Source: Typha latifolia (Eukaryota > Streptophyta > Magnoliopsida > Poales > Typhaceae). Taken from it: a stretch of DNA of 64,000 nt. The notes under the pieces are model-generated. The model searched no databases and was not told where the DNA came from. It worked only from the letters and a program-made list of their open reading frames with translations. A program made the position numbers and the translations under genes. The stretch spans positions 14,993,501-15,057,500 of the forward strand of contig CM034102.1 of the NCBI GenBank assembly GCA_019914945.1, read 5' to 3'. Of the stretch, positions 1 to 10,343 are shown one piece after another (position 1 is the stretch's first letter; every line of letters begins with the position of its first letter).

Positions 1-1
1 T

Positions 2-723
2 ATGATCAAATTGAAGGACACCTTGAAGTCGCCGCCGCCGGAGAACAACACGATGAAGAAGGCCTCTATGATCTCAGTTTCTCTCACCACATTCTTCTAC
101 CTCTGCTGTGGCTGCTTTGGCTATGCTGCCTTTGGAAACAATGCACCAGGGAACTTCCTCACAGGGTTTGGCTTCTATGAGCCCTACTGGCTCATCGACT
201 TCGCCAACGCATGCATAGTTCTCCACCTAGTTGGTGGTTATCAGGTAAAAATTCTACGTCTCGCACTCTACTCAGTGTCAGATTCAAATTCGAAATCTTT
301 AATTGTTGATGCTATGTATAGGTCTTCAGCCAGCCAATTTTCTCATTTGCGGACAAATGGTTTCATGCCAAGTTCCCCAACAGTGGCTTTGTGAACAACT
401 TCTACACTATCAAGTTGCCAATCCTACCAGCTTACAGATTGAATCTCCTCAGGCTATGCTTCAGAACAATCTACGTTGTAACAACTACAGGGCTGGCCGT
501 GTACTTCCCTTACTTCAACCAGATCCTGGGACTCATGGGTGCCCTCAACTTCTGGCCCTTGGCAATCTACTTCCCTGTGGAGATGTACTTCGTGCAGAGG
601 AAGATAAAAACTTGGACAAAGAGATGGATTCTTCTTGAGGTGTTCAGTGCTGGGTGCTTGCTTGTGAGTGCATTTGCCTTTGTTGGTTCTGTGGAAGGAG
701 TTGTACGTGAGAAGCTACACTAA
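2..723 (+). CDS. Amino acid permease (AAP family), C-terminal part, 5' end outside window
   Basis: This is the last part of a plasma-membrane proton/amino-acid symporter of the plant AAP (AAAP superfamily) type. Two exons are visible: 2-244 and 322-723, joined in phase 0 across a 77-bp GT-AG intron. The first residues in view contain KLKDTLKSPPPENNTMKKAS, the hydrophilic loop seen in AAP proteins, followed by hydrophobic helices and the family-typical stretches GYAAFGNNAPGNFLTGFGFY, LIDFANACIVLHLVGGYQ and NQILGLMGALNFWPLAIYFP. About 215 residues are present, so roughly half of a usual 460-490 aa AAP lies upstream of base 1. The AUG at base 2 is an internal methionine. The gene ends only 219 bp from the converging oleosin gene. 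Family membership is secure; the subclass is not determined. Confidence 0.93.
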
Positions 724-846
724 CACCCTGTTTGGGTATATGAATTAGAAAGTAATAAATGAATTTTCTTCTACTTGTTTCTTTAAAAAAAAGTCCATAG
801 GGAGAAAGATTTATCACACTTGTTTGAGCATTAACTACAGGACTAA

Positions 847-882
847 AAGAAGAAGAAGAAGAAGAAGAAGAAGAAGAAGAAA
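847..882. repeat. (AAG)n microsatellite
   Basis: About 12 units of AAG/GAA lie in the short spacer between two convergent genes, probably in one or both 3' UTRs. Confidence 0.95.
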
Positions 883-942
883 ACCAAAAGAAAAAACCTC
901 TCTCTCACACAGTGAATACTACGACTATCTCAATGTCCACCT

Positions 943-1350
943 CTAATGATCGATCAGTCTATCTCCAGGTGGGAGAACCTCAACCTTCTTCTGCAAGTAC
1001 CCACCAAAGTCCTCCACTCGCTGCCTCACCCTCTGCCCGGACTCCGTCAAGGTGTCCTCCTCCCGGCTCACCACCGGCGGGCCCCTTCCGACTGGAACAT
1101 GCCTATAAGCCCACGTAAGAGCCCAAATCCCTGCCAACGCCATAGCGGCCGCCGCCACAAAGCTGACCACCGAGGCGACGAGGACCAACGCCGCCGGTGC
1201 GAGAATTGGGCTGAAGAGGAGCAAGAGAGGGGAAGCCATGACTAGGAGCGTGATGCACGCCGAGAAATTGAAGCCCATCATCACCACTAATGGCCCTGCG
1301 ATGGCGACGCCCACTAAGGTGAAGCCCGCAAGGCTAAGGTAGTCAGCCAT
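943..1350 (-). CDS. Oleosin (short form, 135 aa)
   Basis: Oleosins coat seed and pollen lipid droplets by inserting a hydrophobic hairpin into the oil body. The product starts MADYLSLAGF and has a long uninterrupted hydrophobic core (about residues 5-80). The diagnostic proline knot PLLLLFSPILAP matches PX5SPX3P exactly. A short polar C-terminal tail contains the charged segment RQRVEDFGGYLQKKVEVLP. There is no intron, as is common for oleosins. The frame stays open upstream to 1509, but the ATG at 1348-1350 is preferred: the extra residues are Cys/His-rich and unlike oleosin, and that stretch holds a TATA box and seed promoter motifs. The very short N-terminus and 135-aa length suggest a low-molecular-weight oleosin. 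The gene is convergent with the permease gene. Confidence 0.93.
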   Translation of the reverse strand: MADYLSLAGFTLVGVAIAGPLVVMMGFNFSACITLLVMASPLLLLFSPILAPAALVLVASVVSFVAAAAMALAGIWALTWAYRHVPVGRGPPVVSREEDTLTESGQRVRQRVEDFGGYLQKKVEVLPPGDRLIDH

Positions 1351-1381
1351 GTTTATTATACCTCTTCTGTTTGAGGGCTTA

Positions 1382-1455
1382 TTATATAGTAGAGGAGAAC
1401 GGAGAGGGGTCGTGCACGCGTGGCATGCGACGTGGCATGCATGCTGACACGTGGC
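1382..1455 (-). promoter_or_regulatory. Oleosin promoter: TATA box plus RY and ABRE/G-box motifs
   Basis: Read on the minus strand, a TATA-like CTATATAAT lies at about 1382-1390. Upstream of it are GCATGC (1423-1428), an ACGTGGC-type core (1429-1435), the RY element CATGCATG (1436-1443) and a G-box CACGTG (1448-1453). RY and ABRE/G-box elements are the known targets of ABI3/FUS3/LEC2 and bZIP factors in seed-storage and oleosin promoters. TATA-to-ATG distance is only about 32 bp, which implies either a very short leader or use of a further upstream TATA-like sequence near 1475. Confidence 0.75.
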
Positions 1456-2329
1456 TCTCAGTGGCGTGGAGGGCTTATTTAGATACTCGCAATACGTTCC
1501 AACTTCCAAGTTCTATCTGAAATAACAAAAAGAAATATAGTTTAGGATTTTTAATGAAAATTTCTTATATAAACGCTCCACATTTTATTAAATATCCCGT
1601 CTGTTTTCACAAACAAATAGTTACCATCTAATTTACCCCTCCACAATAACCAAACTAACAAATATACCCCCTATAAAATGATAAGTATAATATCTCACTA
1701 TAAACTACTAAGTATTAATTATAAAATATGAAGAAAAATATTATGTTAAGAAAAATAATATTCCCTTTACCAAAATAATATCTCTCTCTTTTTTTAACAA
1801 TTTTTAAGCACAAAAATATCAATATGTAATCATCTATTTATTACTACGTAAAGTTTAGTTCATCGTAATAATTTTTAAAATATTTCTATACTATGATATA
1901 ATATATTTTATTGATAGTATGATATTTGACATTTATATTGTATAAATTAATTTTATTTCTTTAGTTATATTAAATATTTTAGAACTAATAAATTTCACAG
2001 GGGCAATATGGTAATTAACATAGAAAATAACCAATATCAATTTTTTATGCAAAGTAATAATTATTACTTTTGTGCGAAAATAAAACACTAAAATAGGTTA
2101 TAAAGTTAAAGAAATACCTAATTTATATTTAAAATATTTACATAAAGTTATCCTTAAAAGAAGAAAGTACATATTTAATTAGCTAATAAACAAGTAGCAA
2201 AACATAATTATTCATCTTCATATCAAGCGTCATCAATGAAAAATTCATGTCACTTAGTCTTCTTAGATAGAATGAGTAGAAAGAGTGTAGAAGGAATTAC
2301 CGTCGTCCGACAGTGCCAAAACTGGTTAC
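1456..2329. other. AT-rich intergenic DNA
   Basis: Very AT-rich sequence with scattered poly-A/T runs. I see no coding exon, RNA gene or clear repeat family here. Confidence 0.6.
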
Positions 2330-2974
2330 TTTGTTTTACTTTGAAATATTGCCTTCCAGCAAAAATCCTTCCATCAGCCAGCCATGATTCCCCGCGGGCA
2401 AACTCGTTCTGGATTAGCATAGCTTGAAGACAAAATCAATGGTGTACTCCGTCACCCACTTGCCATCGCCATTCTCGTTGAAGAACCATAGCTCAACCAG
2501 CCGCAGAGTCCAGGAGGGGTTAGGTGTTAGACGCCCGTGTGATTCAAGCATGAGAATCCCTTCAGCTCTGTCACTTTTAGACCACCTGAAAGTCTTCTTC
2601 GCCGCGGCAATGCCGAGCCGAAGACCAACTCTCTTCACGAAATATCTGAAAGATTTATATAATCCAACAAGAAAGGCGGGGCTTGTGCATATCTCCTTCA
2701 GGACGGCGTCCGCTCCTTCCTCCATATACAATATGTGAACGCGAAAAGATTTCTGAGACGAGCTGTGCGATTGGATGAAGATGGCTCAGAGAGGAGAGCG
2801 GAGGAAGTGCTTGGAGATGCACCGGAGCTTAAAAAGGACTTCCGCTGAGAAGCTTGCGAGGATGTTGACAGTGATATCGGAAGGGAGGGAGGAGGGCCCT
2901 GCCGTCGGAGGTCTCTTTGGTGGCGGTGGTAATAAGGCGGCTGACTTCCATGGAAGAAGCAGCAGCTTGCTCAT
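2330..2974 (-). pseudogene. F-box protein pseudogene (paralogue of the gene at 40944-42062)
   Basis: The minus strand begins with an ATG (2974) and an F-box: LPSDITVNILASFSAEVLFK then LRCISKHFL, closely matching LPYDVIANILSRLSMKVLWK and LRYVSKAF of the intact gene in this window. After LRSPL an in-frame TGA (2783-2785) interrupts the frame. Homology then resumes in the same frame (FIQSHSSS, FRVHILYMEEGADAVLKEI) with an internal deletion. It continues with KSFRYFV, with most of the central region missing, then LWFFNENGDGKWVTEYTIDF, matching LWFFNKNGDERWVKEYSIDF. Below 2414 a frame-broken match to the GIMSDGRILLQG region runs to about 2330. A stop, large deletions and a shifted 3' end together make this a decayed copy rather than a functional SCF substrate receptor. 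Confidence 0.83.
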
Positions 2975-5738
2975 TAGATGTGACAGTCAGTGGTTACCTT
3001 AACACAAAAGGAAAGGATTGCCAGCCTAATCACTTGCGCTTTGATTTGACCTTCTAATTGTAATGTCGTGCATTCAGATGGACAGAAGGCACCCGGACAA
3101 AACCTCTGCTCCTCCTCCACAGCTGCCAGCCACTTTTCCATCGTCATGTCCGGTCTTATCTCTCCTTCCCCTTTGCAACCTCGATTGTTTTAGAAAATAA
3201 ACTTGATTATAGTGATATGGCATCTAACTTGAAGTCAAGGTTAAAGCCATGATCAAATTCAAAGAGAAGTCCAAGAGTCATTCTCCTATATATATATATA
3301 TATATATGGAAATTGTTTCTATCTCAATGAATATTCAAATTGTTATCTTTTATAACGTTAGGGTGCAATAATAGTAATAGTAGGTATTAAACATGGGTTT
3401 TTAAGAAATAAAATGATATTGTAGGTCTCGAACCATAAAAACTCTATAATGTATTTGTTTTTCTTTTTAAATCCCTGAATTTTATTACTTCTATAATTTA
3501 AATTAGATTCAAATTTATCTTATCTGATTCAAAATAATAAGAGTCTCCAATCCCATATAAATCTCTTTTGTCCCATGATATACTTAAAAATTGAATTCAA
3601 ATCCTTTTTTTTTTTTCTGTTTTGAAAGATAGGATTCAAATCTAATATATTCATTCAAAATCCATAGAGTTTGACTTAAATATGTTTACCCTCTCAGTAT
3701 TTGAAATAATATCCAAAACAACATTTCTTTAGTCACTCTATCTAACCAGTTTAGAAGGAAATTGGTACAAAATATCATTTATATCTTAGGTCAATCGATG
3801 GCAAGATTTGTATTCCATACTAAACACCCATATAGAAAGAAAGATATGGAAGAAGAGCTCTATTGTTATATATTAAGGTGAGATGAGTAAAAATTAACTC
3901 AAGGTGTTAAATGAGTAATTTATGTAAAAGATGCGAGCATTTCTGAAAAAAAAAACTATAAGGTAGGATCCGGACCATAATAAACGCATAAAGGAGATGG
4001 TTTTTTTGGCAAATTTCTCTAAAAAATTTAAAGAGTGATTTAACATGTCATGAATTGTAGTATCCTAAGCTTGGTGAGTTATAAAATGATAATGAATTTA
4101 AATTTCAAAGCTGAAAATAGATGTAATCATGACGGAAATACCTTCTCTTCTTCTCAGAAATAACGATTAGCAAGAACCATCAATAATCCAAATAATGTGC
4201 ACTGCTCATACAACCTTTTTGTACTTGGAAGTTGGAGCTGCAAAAAAATAAATGCAAGAACCCAAGATAAGAAACAGTTTGAAAATGCATCAGGAAAATA
4301 ATCTTGAATTTGCAGTATAGGAGTGCCCATTTAATAGGATAATGCCTCTGTCAAATACTATGTGAGTTGAAAGAGAAACTAAATGTAAATGTTATGGAAG
4401 TTCAAAGAAAGTGACAGACAAAAAGTTTCTGGAACTTGGTAGTTCATAGAACTCAAATAAACCTCTAAATGAACATTCGAGGTATATTTGGCACCAACAG
4501 ACTCAATAAGGAGCAAGTTCTCCCTAACAAGAAATAGCAAAGAGATTCTTAAAGCATGGAGATGATGATAACATGTTACCATGTTATATATCCATTTCGT
4601 GACATTACATTATCTGGCAATGCATAAGTTTCTATGCTGCAAAATGATTCTTTTCCATTGCAGCTTTACTATTAGCCATGATCAGTTCCACTCACACATA
4701 TACTTTGCTGCCTGTCATGTTTCCAGTTTCTACACTACAATTAGAAAGTGCTGAAGCAATTGGCATATCGTAAAATATCAATATCCACAACATAAAACTA
4801 CATACAAAGATCCATTGAAATTAGATCTTAATCAACTAGATGAAATTGAGCTAATCAAACAATACTTCAAATGATAATACTGTTAAGAGGTTGCTGGTCC
4901 CTTGCCCTACAAGGAATACTTCAACTATGTTTAAGATTTTTACAAGAAACAGACAAGAGAGAAGCACAACCAAATAAGAAAAGAAAATAATAAGTCCACG
5001 TTGTTAGAGGAGATTAATGTAACTAACATGAACAAATGCAACTGGCAGGAGCCGAACAAACTATATTTAATCATAAGATGAGATACAAATGCTTGGAGGC
5101 TTACTAAGCAAACATCGACACCAAAAGAAAGAATTTCCTCAGTCCAAAATGGCATGTACACTGGGGAAAAAAAAGGAGAAATGTAAAGTTGCAAAGAGTA
5201 AAACAAGAAGATAGATAAGATAAAGAGCTAACAGGGAGCAGAACCCAAGTATTCACCAAAAGAAAGAATATCCTCAATCCAAAATGGCATGTACACTGGA
5301 AAAATAAAAGGAGAAACGTAAAGTTGCAAAGAACAAAACAAGAAGATAGATGAGATAAAGAGCTAATAAGGAGCTTAAGTATTCACCAAGATGGAAGATC
5401 TGCCTATCAAGTCTACAAATGCAGACTAAACCAATAAACTCATTAATGAAAAACTAGACAGCCACAAGACTAATCCACAAGGACACAGAAATTACATACC
5501 AAATAGGAGTCATCTAGGAGCTCAGCTTCACAAACTGGTCTTGGAGAATTCCAACTTACTTGATATGGACCTTGAAATCTAAAAGTGCATCCTTGAGAGT
5601 TTCTAATCATGTTATAATGCTTTCCAAGAACTCTCTCCATCATTTGACAAGCTCTATGAGCAGCATTTCGTATCATTATAACTGTATCTTCATATTCTTG
5701 TTTTGCTTATCAAACTAGCATATCTTGAATGTCATCAA
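2975..5738. other. Intergenic region downstream of two minus-strand loci
   Basis: No convincing coding exon. It holds a short (TA)n at about 3291-3308, AT-rich sequence to about 4100, and a less AT-biased stretch from about 4100 to 5738 that may include the 3' UTR of the PPR gene ending at 5739. A tandem duplication at 5121-5387 is listed separately. Open frames here are short and resemble nothing I recognise. Confidence 0.5.
5121..5387. repeat. Two-copy imperfect tandem duplication (~130-135 bp unit)
   Basis: The block starting CCAAAAGAAAGAAT at 5121 recurs at 5256. Both copies share TCCAAAATGGCATGTACACT, GTAAAGTTGCAAAGA, ACAAGAAGATAGAT and GATAAAGAGCTAA, and both end in AAGTATTCACC. A handful of substitutions and small indels separate them. 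It lies in probable 3'-flanking DNA of the PPR gene. Confidence 0.9.
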
Positions 5739-7712
5739 TCACCAGTAATCACCACATGAACAAGAACCATTGCTGAAATGATGGAACCGATTCGTATCTC
5801 TTACAATGATCTCCCTCTGTGTTACTTTAGAAACATATTTAATAGCACAGTGGCAGTCTCCACACATCCTAATATTTTTCATGATACGAATGGTTGCCCC
5901 AGGTGGCATGTTCAGCAGCGCAAATGCAAGAGCAATCTTCTCACTGTGATACTGCAACTTTGCCTCCCTTTCCTGTTCATCTCCATGTAAAAGCACATAA
6001 CCTGTATCTGGAATATATCCTTCTTCCTTAATCTTCCCATTGATGTTATCCCACATCTTGTATATCTCTTTAACTTGAGGGTGGGACTCATCGTTCGCCA
6101 CAAACATGTGGACTGAGTTCTCTATCTCCACCCAACTACAAGCAGGCTCTTTCTTCACCTTGCTCTCTTTCATCATCTTTCTTACCTTAGCAGCATCGTC
6201 CCATCTACCAGCAGAAGCATAGATGTTATATAGCAACACATGTGGACCGGCATCATGTGGGTCAAGTTCAAACACATGCTTAGCAGCAAACTGCCCCAGT
6301 TCTGCATTCCTGTGCATTCTACAAGATCCAAGCAAAGCTCCCCAAACAGCAGCAGTTGGTCGAATAGGCATTTTCTTGATAAAGTCGTGGGCTTGATCAA
6401 GATGTCCAGCTCGACCAAGAAGATCAACAATTGTCACATAATGATCAACCTCCGGTTCGACCTTGTACTTCTTCATCAACTCAAAGTAATACTTTCCTTC
6501 CCTCAGTAACCCTCCATGGCTACAAGCAGTCAGAACACAGAGGAAAGTAATCTGATTTGGCTGTACTCCAACCCTACGCATCTCCTCAAAGAGGCGGACC
6601 GCTTCCTTACCAAGACCATGTTGTGCAAATGCAGTAAGCATAGAATTCCAAGAAACAACATCTTTCTTATCCAAACGGTCAAATACCTTTCTTGCATCAT
6701 CTATGCTCCCTGCCTTGCCATACATATCTAAGAGAGTGTTTCCGACAAAAGCAGTAAGCTTCTGTCCAGATTTTACCATATGGGCATGCACCCACTTACC
6801 TTGCTCCAAAGCTCCAGTACTAGCACAGACACTAAAAACACTTGAATAAGTGAAATGGGTAGCCCCAAAACAGTTCCTTTGCATCTCTGAAAACTTCTTA
6901 ATAGCATTCATTCCATCATCCTGTCGTGCATAGCCAGCGATTAAAGCATTCCATGAGATCTCATTCTTAGAATCCAACCAATCAAATACTGTACAAGCTT
7001 CATCCATTTTCCCATGTCGTGCATACATATCCAACAAAGCACTTCCAACATAAACATCCAAATCGCAGCCATACTTGATGCATAAGGCATGAATTTGCTC
7101 ACCAATTCTACCCCAAGAAGAGGCTCCAGAAGCTTTCAAGACACTCGCAAAAGTGAACCCATTTGGCATTAATCCAAGCCCAAGCATCCTAGGAAACAGC
7201 TCGAGCGCCTCATTCGGCCGATCATTCTGGGCGTAACCAGTAATTAGAGCGGTCCAAGTGACCATATCTCTGTTAGGCATTTCCTCGAACATCTTCCGTG
7301 CATCCTCCAAGCTCCCACATTTACAGTACAAATTGACAATGGCGTTCTGGAAAAAGATGTCATCTTTGAATCGAGAACTCAATAAGTGTTTATGAATGAC
7401 GGATCCTTCCTTGAGTTTCTTCAACTGGGTGCATTTCTTTAGGAGAGAGGAGTAGATTTGGGCGGTGGGTTCGAGCGCACCGGCGTCTATAAGGTCGAGG
7501 ACGTGAAGCCCGAGTTGGGTTTTGTCACTCTTACGGAGGAGGTCCTTTTCTTGGATGATGAGAGAGGAGTCGACTTCTTGGTTGTCCTCCGATGGGTCCG
7601 AGTCGGCGACGGCTGTGGTAATGGAGGCAGTGAACTGGGCGGAGAGGCGTAGAATAGTAGGCTTAACGCATTGGGTGGAGGAGAGAGGAGAGAGAAGGAG
7701 AAGCTTCTTCAT
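5739..7712 (-). CDS. PLS-DYW pentatricopeptide repeat protein, organellar (At3g24000-like)
   Basis: PPR proteins of the PLS-DYW class bind organellar RNA and specify C-to-U editing sites, with the DYW domain acting as the cytidine deaminase. This intronless 657-aa ORF has an N-terminal leader rich in Ser/Leu/Thr that could target mitochondria or plastids. PPR repeats follow from about residue 85 (for example LYCKCGSLEDARKMFEEMPN and LLDMYGKAGSIDDARKVFD), then E/E+ motifs with PACSWVEIENSVHMF, and a complete DYW domain. The domain has the HSE catalytic motif (YHSEKIALAFALL), CGDCH and the terminal GSCSCGDYW. Overall sequence resembles Arabidopsis At3g24000. The ATG at 7710-7712 is the first in frame, just inside a (GA)n run. 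The editing target cannot be deduced here. Confidence 0.95.
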   Translation of the reverse strand: MKKLLLLSPLSSTQCVKPTILRLSAQFTASITTAVADSDPSEDNQEVDSSLIIQEKDLLRKSDKTQLGLHVLDLIDAGALEPTAQIYSSLLKKCTQLKKLKEGSVIHKHLLSSRFKDDIFFQNAIVNLYCKCGSLEDARKMFEEMPNRDMVTWTALITGYAQNDRPNEALELFPRMLGLGLMPNGFTFASVLKASGASSWGRIGEQIHALCIKYGCDLDVYVGSALLDMYARHGKMDEACTVFDWLDSKNEISWNALIAGYARQDDGMNAIKKFSEMQRNCFGATHFTYSSVFSVCASTGALEQGKWVHAHMVKSGQKLTAFVGNTLLDMYGKAGSIDDARKVFDRLDKKDVVSWNSMLTAFAQHGLGKEAVRLFEEMRRVGVQPNQITFLCVLTACSHGGLLREGKYYFELMKKYKVEPEVDHYVTIVDLLGRAGHLDQAHDFIKKMPIRPTAAVWGALLGSCRMHRNAELGQFAAKHVFELDPHDAGPHVLLYNIYASAGRWDDAAKVRKMMKESKVKKEPACSWVEIENSVHMFVANDESHPQVKEIYKMWDNINGKIKEEGYIPDTGYVLLHGDEQEREAKLQYHSEKIALAFALLNMPPGATIRIMKNIRMCGDCHCAIKYVSKVTQREIIVRDTNRFHHFSNGSCSCGDYW

Positions 7713-7723
7713 GAACTCCGATT

Positions 7724-7726
<3 letters not shown>

Positions 7727-7762
<36 letters not shown>
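7727..7762. repeat. (GA)n microsatellite in the PPR 5' leader
   Basis: About 18 GA units start 15 bp upstream of the PPR start codon, so they are probably in the 5' UTR, read as CT repeats on the mRNA strand. Confidence 0.9.
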
Positions 7763-7765
<3 letters not shown>

Positions 7766-9089
7766 AGGTGTTCGACTTATTTCCCTTTTCTTATTTACGC
7801 CACGAACTCTGTTTGCTGCTCCATTAAAATTGCTCTTCTAGTTTCATTTTTTCATCACAGAAATCCACGTCATCTGTCATAATTTTAATAATTAGTCTTT
7901 CTAATTGAGATCCTCTCCATTTCATACAAACTTAGATTCATAATATTTAAAAATATATAGATCAAGCTAACAAATACTCGCTATCCATTATAACTCAATT
8001 CTTGTCTACATATTAAATGCTTGCTTTCAGGAGCCTAACCAATGGATAAATTTAAATTATTAGAAAAATCTTTCTAAATTAATCATAAGCTTCTAGAATA
8101 TGCTGCCTTGTCACGTACTAAGCTAAAGACATAAAAGAATTTAATTTAGAACGTCGGAAGACAAACACTCCGCTGGTCAACCATCACTAAATGAAGACTT
8201 GAACGGCTCACGAAATCCTTCTAGAAAAGAAGCCAAGTATTATATACTCTTTGCTTAACTAACAACTTATTAGGGCATATGACATGATCATAAAAAGAAA
8301 GGCTTATATATATATATATAAAGAGAGTTTTGAGAGAGTTCTGGAATGGAATCTGGGGAGACGCAATGGCTAACGTAAGGTGGGTGTGGAGGAGTTCCAG
8401 ATGAATGGGATTCTTTTTATTCTCGCAGCAGAATGCAACCGCCAAAGATTCAAACCTCTTCTTGGAATCTTCCATGACTATTACCTTTGCATGGGACCCA
8501 AATATTTATGAGGCACAAACACACACACAGAATAACACCCCCATTTGTACTTCCAATGGCTCCGAGTTTGTGTCGTTTCGTTTTACGTCAACGCAAACTA
8601 AAGTACTGACTAGTATAGCCGCCGACTAATCTTCCCTTCTAGAAACGAGGATCACCCGGCCTCACAAACAGAGTTTTTGACCACATTTGTTCTGTTTTAA
8701 ATTCTTTCTTAACAAAATGTACTATCTTTTAAACTTAATATCAAATAGGGTCTAATTCTTATTAACCCTAATAAAAATGTCGAATTAATCAGTATTTTTA
8801 TCTGATCATCAAACGAGGATTAATTTCATATTTTATTATATATAAATTTTTTTTGTTTAGTTTTTTAGTAATTAAGATAAAAAAATTATTGGATAATAAA
8901 AACACTAAAATAATCAGTATTTTTATTAGAGCCAAAAGTTATTTGATAATAAATTTAAATAATCATTTATTTTAATAAAAAATATATATAATGGGTTTAG
9001 TTCGGTAAATAACTCCCACAAACACCTCTAAAATGAGACATCGGTCCCCATGTCGAGGGGTCACTCTCGCTCTACAGCGTCTTCTCCCT
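7763..9089. other. Divergent intergenic region
   Basis: Separates the minus-strand PPR gene from the plus-strand DnaJ gene. AT-rich, with a short (TA)n near 8308. No supported exon or RNA gene; small ORFs between 8221 and 8629 have no recognisable features. Confidence 0.55.
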
Positions 9090-9097
9090 TTATAAAT
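9090..9097 (+). promoter_or_regulatory. TATA box of the DnaJ gene
   Basis: The sequence CTTTATAAATGAC contains a good TATA box about 70 bp before the ATG at 9163, leaving room for a leader of about 40 nt. Confidence 0.7.
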
Positions 9098-9162
9098 GAC
9101 ACCTTGGCCCTTCTTCTCTTCACCTCTCGCCTCAATAACCCTAATCCTACTTCCAATTCGAA

Positions 9163-9537
9163 ATGGCAGGAGTACTAACCATATCCGGAGTCTCTTCCCT
9201 CCCGCGAATCGCCGCGCATCGCCGCCTCTGCCCGCCGCCGCGAGTGGTGACGATGGCGTCGTCGGCGACGACGAGGCACAGGAACCCCTACGAGGTGCTG
9301 CGGGTGAGAGAGACGGCAACGGCGGCGGAGATCAGGGCGGCGTACCGGTCGATGGCGAAGCAGTCCCACCCAGACACTGGCGGATGCGGCGGCGCGCCGG
9401 AGGAGTTCATCGAGATCCGGCGGGCGTACGAGACGCTCTCCGACGAGGCGGCGAGGGCGAGGTTCGACCTGTCGATCGGGCGGACTCGGTTCGCCTCGTC
9501 GGCGGGGCGGAGGTGGGAGACGGACCAATGCTGGTAG
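9163..9537 (+). CDS. Small chloroplast-type J-domain protein (DnaJ11/J11-like)
   Basis: A 124-aa single-exon J protein, expected to stimulate Hsp70 ATPase activity in the plastid stroma. The N-terminal 35 residues are rich in Ser, Ala, Arg and Pro with almost no acidic residues, consistent with a transit peptide. The J domain runs from about residue 42 (NPYEVLRVRETATAAEIRAA) with the essential HPD in KQSHPDTGG, followed by FIEIRRAYETLSDEAARARF. The C-terminus ends in GRRWETDQCW, a tail I recognise from plant J11-type proteins, which supports both the start and the stop. Coding DNA is much GC-richer than the surroundings. It converges on the VARICOSE gene. Confidence 0.92.
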   Translation: MAGVLTISGVSSLPRIAAHRRLCPPPRVVTMASSATTRHRNPYEVLRVRETATAAEIRAAYRSMAKQSHPDTGGCGGAPEEFIEIRRAYETLSDEAARARFDLSIGRTRFASSAGRRWETDQCW

Positions 9538-10343
9538 GCCGCGTTTAGTGGAGATTCTGATGGGGATGGAGGTCTCTTGCACGGATTCCACTCAGGAGGG
9601 CTTTTTTGTAATTGTAGATTGTTTAGAGTATGCATATATCGTAATTGACCTTCCCACTTCCCAGTTCCCACTCCCAGTCCCACTCCCATGCCTTTCCTTT
9701 TACCTTGAGTCTTTTATTCGAAAAAACAAAAAAGAAAGAATGAAAATTTGACTCCTTTATTGTTCTCAATTACAAGATCCAAAAAAATTGACTCCTTTAA
9801 TGGACCATTACACCTGCTTCCCTGGAAGTGGGCAGGCACTACGGTAGGTAGGGAACTACGTTGGATTAAAGCAAAAGAAACATTCCACAACCTTCTCCTC
9901 CAGTAGTAGCTTGTACTCTAGCAGATTTTACACTAGCAGTTGGGCCCCTTGAGTGAGAGATCTGAAGTCTAGACAAAATTAAACTTAACTCTAGATATTT
10001 CCTGGTAAAATTAAACTTACTACAAGCCACTAGGTAGACCGTGTTACTCAAAAAAACAAATGCAAGTATCAACAGACTGACAAAAACTAAGGGACATCTC
10101 TTGTGAAGTAATTTCACATCTGAAGCAGTTTCAAGGGCAAGATACAGAATAGAAAGGGATGTTACAGACTCGATGCCTAATTTACACTAGACAGTAACAT
10201 AAATTCAGAAGCATTAGTTCCACATCTTCTCTATTTTCTTTTTTTCTTTTTTCCTTTTTTTCTTTGTTCTCTTTACAAGCTTCAAGCAGAAAGATACCCT
10301 GTGATTCTGCACATTAAAATGCTGACGGGAATAGAGATGGTGA
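9538..10343. other. Convergent intergenic/3' UTR region
   Basis: Holds the 3' UTRs of the DnaJ gene (+) and the VARICOSE gene (-). A poly-pyrimidine run lies at about 10225-10272. No coding feature seen. Confidence 0.55.

Noticed and set aside
943..1509. Longer minus-strand oleosin ORF starting at 1509
   Set aside because: The extra N-terminal 53 residues are Cys/His-rich and unlike oleosin, and that DNA holds the TATA, RY and G-box motifs.
5470..5676. 68-codon minus-strand ORF downstream of the PPR stop
   Set aside because: No recognisable similarity; probably 3' UTR.
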